Made by a program: the position numbers and the translations under genes
Part shown: positions 6,768 to 9,317 of the stretch, piece after piece
How the letters are laid out: every line of letters begins with the position of its first letter
Numbering within the stretch: position 1 is the first letter of the stretch
From: Betaproteobacteria bacterium
GTDB lineage: Bacteria > Pseudomonadota > Gammaproteobacteria > Burkholderiales > Rhodocyclaceae
Assembly (NCBI GenBank): GCA_025997075.1
Contig: BNUC01000140.1
Span: 1 to 9,317 of the forward strand
DNA: 9,317 nucleotides
Reading direction: 5' to 3'
The notes under the pieces: generated by a model
What the model was told of the DNA's origin: nothing
The model's database searches: none
Seen by the model: the letters and a program-made list of their open reading frames with translations, nothing else

Positions 6768-7676
6768 ATGCGCAAACCCTTCCTCTCACCCCGCAACGAC
6801 CTTGTTTTCAAGCTGCTCTTCGGCGACGCGCGGGACACCTCGATTCTCACCGCCTTCCTGAAATCCGTCCTCGACCTGCCCGAAGAAGACTATCAGGAAG
6901 TCCTGATCGTCGACCCACACCTGAAAGGCGAAATACCCGACGACAAACAGGGCATTCTGGACGTCAAGGTAAAGACCTCCAGCGGCAAACTCCTCGACAT
7001 CGAAATCCAGATCGTCGAACACCCGCAGATGCGCGAACGCGTCGTCTTCTACCTCGCCCGCATGGTCACCGAACAAATAGCCCGAGGCGAGGATTACCAG
7101 AAAATCAAACGCTCCATCAGCATCCTGATAACGGATTATGTGCAAATCCCCGAAAATCAGAGTTATCGTAACTGTTACCGGCTCCATGATCGCAAGACCG
7201 GCTCGGAGTTTACCGATCTATTGGAAGTCAACACACTCGAACTACCCAAGTTACCGCAAGAAGAAGACGGAACCGCCTTGTGGGAGTGGCTCGGATTTTT
7301 AAAAGCACGCCAAGAGGAAGAACTCATGAGACTCGCAGAAAAGAACCCGCAACTGAAAAAAGCCGTCACCCGCCTGGTCGAACTCTCGGAAGACGAACAA
7401 ACCCGCCTGCTCGCTGAATCCCGCGAAAAACTCCAGCGGGATATTGCCGCGCGGGAACACGCGGCGGAAGAAAAGGGATTGGAGAAAGGATTGGAGAAAG
7501 GATTGGAGAGAGGACGGGAGGAAGGACGGGAGGAAGGACGGGAGGAAGGACGGGAGGAAGGACGAGGAGAAACGCAGCTTGCCATAGCGCGAAGGCTTCT
7601 CGGTTTGGGTTTGTCGGTTGATGAGATTGTCCGCGCCACGGAACTTTCTCCGGAATCTATCCGAACCCTTCACTGA
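6768..7676 (+). CDS. Rpn-family PD-(D/E)XK nuclease / putative transposase
   Basis: The 302-residue protein begins MRKPFLSPRNDLVFKLLFGD, the usual start of the Rpn/PDDEXK_2 family (PF12784, recombination-promoting nuclease). The nuclease core shows D65 in GILDVKV and E79-x-Q81 in LDIEIQI, spaced as in the PD-(D/E)xK fold, and then the helix ERVVFYLARMVTEQIARGEDY. E. coli RpnA is a DNA endonuclease that promotes RecA-independent recombination. After about residue 185 the chain is a charged coiled coil with eight four-residue repeats (237-268, GLEK then GREE type) and ends with the small helical LAIARRLLGLGLSVDEI module common in the family. The RBS is weak, and the start is chosen by family fit. 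It appears intact. A role in DNA defence or exchange is possible but not shown here. Confidence 0.9.
   Translation: MRKPFLSPRNDLVFKLLFGDARDTSILTAFLKSVLDLPEEDYQEVLIVDPHLKGEIPDDKQGILDVKVKTSSGKLLDIEIQIVEHPQMRERVVFYLARMVTEQIARGEDYQKIKRSISILITDYVQIPENQSYRNCYRLHDRKTGSEFTDLLEVNTLELPKLPQEEDGTALWEWLGFLKARQEEELMRLAEKNPQLKKAVTRLVELSEDEQTRLLAESREKLQRDIAAREHAAEEKGLEKGLEKGLERGREEGREEGREEGREEGRGETQLAIARRLLGLGLSVDEIVRATELSPESIRTLH
7476..7571 (+). repeat. in-frame 12-bp tandem repeat, eight units
   Basis: Three units of the ggattggagaaa type (7476-7511) are followed by four of ggacgggaggaa (7512-7559) and one degenerate unit (7560-7571). Each encodes four residues, so changes in unit number keep the frame and alter only the coiled-coil length. 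The four ggacgggaggaa units are identical, which points to recent slippage or expansion. Confidence 0.95.
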
Positions 7677-7695
7677 TGGACAAGGTTGGCAGTTT

Positions 7696-7723
7696 GGTTT
7701 TGATACCTGACATCTGATACCTG
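7696..7723 (+). repeat. 'CCTGATACCTG' repeat part
   Basis: ggttttgatacctgacatct followed by gatacctg. It has the same family sequence and orientation as 7864-7905 and 2243-2265 and is inverted relative to 4363-4395. It lies 19 bp after the Rpn stop codon. Confidence 0.75.
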
Positions 7724-7763
7724 TTTTATCGCATACGCTGATGTCGTAGGCAGCGGGTAGGTC

Positions 7764-7837
7764 GGGAAAGCTCGAAAGTGGCGGGAGCATCCTGCTCTCG
7801 TGAGTGTGCCGGGGAGCTGGAAGCTCCCCCGCTTTAA
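7764..7837 (+). repeat. 76-bp gene-end repeat, copy B
   Basis: This is the second copy of the 5681-5756 unit, in the same orientation, with a few base changes and two bases missing in the C-run. Both hairpins are kept; one arm has a C-to-T change (TGCTCTCG) that leaves a G-U pair in RNA. Confidence 0.85.
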
Positions 7838-7905
7838 TGCCCGCGCTCCCAGGATCCCCGTTCGGTTTTGATACCTGATACCTGACATCTGATCCCTGAT
7901 ACCTG
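7838..7905. repeat. composite repeat module, GC-rich part plus extended 'CCTGATACCTG' part
   Basis: tgcccgcgctcccagg (7838-7853) is followed by ggttttgatacctgatacct and three more related units up to 7905. The same two parts occur together at 2218-2265 and 4363-4458, so they travel as one module. The core unit of about 7 bp (gatacct/gacatct) is itself iterated. Confidence 0.75.
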
Positions 7906-8034
7906 TGACATAGTTCCTTGCCATAGTGGCGGCGACGGAATAATCCTGCCTCTCGCGGAATGAACCGGGGGGAGCGCCGGATGAAAGTCAGGGTATCGGG
8001 ATGCGCTGGTGGAATCCTTTTGGCGAAAAATGAT

Positions 8035-8064
8035 TTGAAACATCTTTGCCGATGGGGTTATATT
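8035..8064 (+). promoter_or_regulatory. candidate sigma70 promoter upstream of the T3SS operon
   Basis: TTGAAA (8035-8040) and TATATT (8059-8064) are separated by 18 bp and each match the consensus at five of six positions. It is about 208 bp upstream of the first T3SS-type gene on the same strand. If used, the transcript would carry the 8122-8196 hairpin element in its leader. A weaker GATACT (8250-8255) lies closer to the gene but lacks a good -35. Confidence 0.4.
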
Positions 8065-8121
8065 CCTCATCCATGGCGGATGATGTAAATCGCTTGATGA
8101 CGTAGGCGATTTATTCGTATC

Positions 8122-8216
8122 CCGTCATTCCCTCGAAGGCTTAGAATCCAGAATTTGATGAACGAACCTGGATTCCCGCCTTCGCGGGAATGACGGAGTG
8201 GTGAGGGTAGAGCGCG
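8122..8216. repeat. dispersed inverted-repeat element, copy 2, with 19-bp flank
   Basis: A somewhat decayed left arm (ccgtcattccctcgaaggc), the 24-bp core (8148-8171, identical to 781-804), a perfect right arm (ttcgcgggaatgacgg, ending 8196) and the 19-bp flank gtggtgagggtagagcgcg (8198-8216). The flank is on the opposite side of the core compared with copy 1. It ends 55 bp before the first T3SS-type gene. Confidence 0.85.
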
Positions 8217-8271
8217 GTTTTGTCCGCGCTTACGGGTTTTCCGGTTTTGGATACTTTAACAGGAGCGTGAG

Positions 8272-8559
8272 ATGGCTATTGATCTTTCCAGGCAGGAGCA
8301 GGCGGTTTCGCAGTTGAAGGAGGAGTTTGACCGTTTGAACAGCCAGTTTGATGCGATTTTGAAAGCGCAGGGAGTGACGGTTGCGGATTTGCGGGCGGAA
8401 TCGCTTGATAATTTGCCGCCGGCGTTGAAGGCGAAGCTGGACGAGGCGCGCGCCGCCGCCCAACGCGCGGGGGAAGAGCGCAAGGGTCATGCCCAGACAG
8501 AATTGGGCGCGGCCTCCGGCGCGCGCCCCGCGCCCCGCGCCGGCGCGATTCGTTTATAA
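8272..8559 (+). CDS. small coiled-coil protein in the SseA/CesAB chaperone position of a T3SS operon
   Basis: The 95-residue product starts MAIDLSRQEQAVSQLKEEFD and is helical, with two likely coiled-coil segments (about 5-30 and 45-75) joined by VTVADLRAESLDNLPP, and an Ala/Pro/Arg/Gly-rich tail (PAPRAGAIRL). There is no signal peptide or membrane segment. Its place directly before an EspA/SseB-like gene and an SscA-like chaperone gene matches Salmonella sseA, whose product (108 residues, coiled coil) is the chaperone for SseB and SseD; E. coli CesAB does the same for EspA and EspB. I see no clear residue-level identity to either, so the role is inferred from size, shape and position. AGGAG six bases before the ATG supports the start. 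It is 51 bp from the next gene. Confidence 0.6.
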   Translation: MAIDLSRQEQAVSQLKEEFDRLNSQFDAILKAQGVTVADLRAESLDNLPPALKAKLDEARAAAQRAGEERKGHAQTELGAASGARPAPRAGAIRL

Positions 8560-8610
8560 ACCGTTTTTCAGCGCAGTTTTTTTCCAGTTTTCATTCAAGG
8601 AGTAAAGATA

Positions 8611-9144
8611 ATGGTCACACAAGCCACACTCGACGCCGCGCGCGCCAGCGGTTCCGCCAGCGTCGGCACCATCGACGTCAACAACCTCGGCGGCGGCAGT
8701 TTGCAAATGATGTTCGCCAAGCTCCAGCTTACGCTCGCGGAATCCGCCAAGAGTTCCGCCATGGGCTATATCGATGACATCCAGAAGACGCAGGAAGAGC
8801 AGAAACAGGTGGCCCAGATGCTGCAAAAGGCACGCCAGCTCCAAGCCGATGCCAAGACAGCAAGCAGTAAGGTTACGACGATGCCGGATGACATGATATC
8901 GTATATGGATACCAATAAGCTTGCCTATGATAAAGCAGGCAATGACAAGTTACATAAGGCGGATGAATGGGAGGTCGCCATCAAATCCTTGCAGGCGCGC
9001 TCGGAGGCGCTGGGCACCGATACACAGCAAAAAATGGTGTTCGTGCAGGACTTCATGGGGCAATACAACTCCTACCTGCAAGGGAGCAATTCGGTCATCC
9101 AGCAAAGCAATCAGACACTGGCCGAACTGGCGCGCGCGCGCTAA
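8611..9144 (+). CDS. EspA/SseB-family T3SS filament or translocator protein
   Basis: The 177-residue protein lacks a Sec signal, as expected for a T3SS substrate. After a small-residue-rich N-terminus (1-30), a helix (30-85) with the Gln/Lys-rich IDDIQKTQEEQKQVAQMLQK leads to TMPDDMISYMD (90-100). This resembles the LPDEVISYI block in the middle of EspA. A long C-terminal helix (about 117-177) ends SVIQQSNQTLAELARAR. This helix-block-helix order fits the EspA family (EspA, SseB, EseB), which polymerise into a sheath or translocon part outside the needle. It is slightly shorter than EspA (192) and SseB (about 196). AAGGAG eight bases before the ATG fixes the start. Flanking genes in the sseA and sscA positions support the call. 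Similarity to other T3SS tip proteins cannot be excluded. Confidence 0.78.
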   Translation: MVTQATLDAARASGSASVGTIDVNNLGGGSLQMMFAKLQLTLAESAKSSAMGYIDDIQKTQEEQKQVAQMLQKARQLQADAKTASSKVTTMPDDMISYMDTNKLAYDKAGNDKLHKADEWEVAIKSLQARSEALGTDTQQKMVFVQDFMGQYNSYLQGSNSVIQQSNQTLAELARAR

Positions 9145-9168
9145 GCGAAACCAAGCGAAAGGGGAAAG

Positions 9169-9317
9169 ATGATGGCGGAAAATCAGGATGCGGGCGCGGT
9201 CGACTTTGACGCGATCTTCGACGCGCTCGGCAAAGGCGCGACCTTGGGCGACGCGGCGGGGCTGTCCCAGAACGCGCTGGAAGCGGGTTACGGGATGGCG
9301 TTCAATCTCTACAACGC
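9169..9317 (+). CDS. N-terminus of an LcrH/SycD/SscA-type T3SS chaperone (cut by the window edge)
   Basis: The frame starts ATG-ATG at 9169 after AAAGGGGAAAG and stays open for 49 codons to the edge. The visible part reads MMAENQDAGAVDFDAIFDAL, then GKGATLGDAAGLSQNALEAGYG and MAFNLYN. The LSQNALEAGYGMAFNLYN block matches the first helix pair of class II T3SS chaperones (LcrH/SycD family: L..e.lE.lY.lAfnlYn.GKY), which bind hydrophobic translocators such as SseC/EspD/YopB and carry TPR repeats. The TPR part should follow outside the window. It lies 24 bp after the EspA-like gene, in one operon with it. In SPI-2 the gene in this place is sscA. Confidence 0.8.
   Translation, partial: MMAENQDAGAVDFDAIFDALGKGATLGDAAGLSQNALEAGYGMAFNLYN

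Larger units (their letters stand above)
7677..8271. other. intergenic region with dense repeats ahead of the T3SS operon
   Basis: No gene is supported. From left to right it holds 7696-7723, 7764-7837 and 7838-7905 (repeat modules), an unassigned stretch at 7906-8030, a candidate promoter at 8035-8064, a small AAATCGC/GCGATTT hairpin at 8087-8112 and the second inverted-repeat element at 8122-8216. Frames on either strand only translate repeats. Confidence 0.65.

Noticed and set aside
7299..7790. Minus-strand frame with repeated LPSF units
   Set aside because: The repeat is the antisense reading of the 12-bp tandem repeat in the Rpn gene, with no RBS or family match.
7696..7905. CRISPR-like array in the repeated 'gatacctg' region
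   Set aside because: The units are about 7 bp, contiguous and without unique spacers of constant length, and no cas gene is present.
7906..8271. HrpL/BtrS-like ECF promoter box for the T3SS operon
   Set aside because: I looked for a GGAAC...CCAC-type pair upstream of 8272 and found none with suitable spacing.

Overview
The window looks like a chromosomal accessory region of a Gram-negative proteobacterium. The evidence is Sec-type signal peptides, a lipoprotein, a type III secretion (T3SS) translocator-type operon, and many short hairpin repeats of the 'ATTCCCGC...GCGGGAAT' kind that are common in beta- and gammaproteobacteria. I cannot name the genus. Coding DNA is GC-rich. The first ~500 bp are clearly AT-richer and look foreign or decayed.

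Layout, left to right. (1) 1-530: the last 30 codons of a probable transposase (ISAzo13-like ending), then a small predicted lipoprotein on the minus strand whose stop codon may lie inside the IS end. (2) 371-936: no gene, several hairpins and one copy of a 74-bp inverted repeat. (3) 937-1722, minus: an exported protein with a formylglycine-generating-enzyme (FGE/SUMF1) fold that lacks the two copper-binding cysteines of true FGE. (4) 1723-2297: a decayed DUF4143-type ATPase fragment and several repeat modules. (5) 2298-5673, plus: a membrane-bound Cache-HAMP-SpoIIE (PP2C) phosphatase followed by an orphan periplasmic ABC-type substrate-binding protein, with a repeat cluster between them and a strong terminator after them. 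(6) 5791-6549, minus: a FitAB/VapBC-type toxin-antitoxin pair. (7) 6768-7676, plus: an Rpn-family PD-(D/E)XK nuclease with a 12-bp in-frame tandem repeat. (8) 7677-8271: no gene, dense repeats and a candidate sigma70 promoter. (9) 8272 to the right edge, plus: a small coiled-coil protein, an EspA/SseB-like filament or translocator protein, and the start of an LcrH/SycD/SscA-like TPR chaperone. This matches the sseA-sseB-sscA order of the Salmonella SPI-2 effector/chaperone operon, so the rest of a T3SS probably lies to the right.

How the genes may work together. The SpoIIE phosphatase would dephosphorylate a STAS anti-anti-sigma protein in response to a periplasmic ligand, and the adjacent substrate-binding protein could present that ligand. 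In Bordetella, a SpoIIE phosphatase (BtrU) controls a T3SS by partner switching, so control of the T3SS operon by this gene is a testable idea, but no direct link is visible here. The TA pair, Rpn gene, IS end, ATPase remnant and repeats mark the rest as rearranged accessory DNA.
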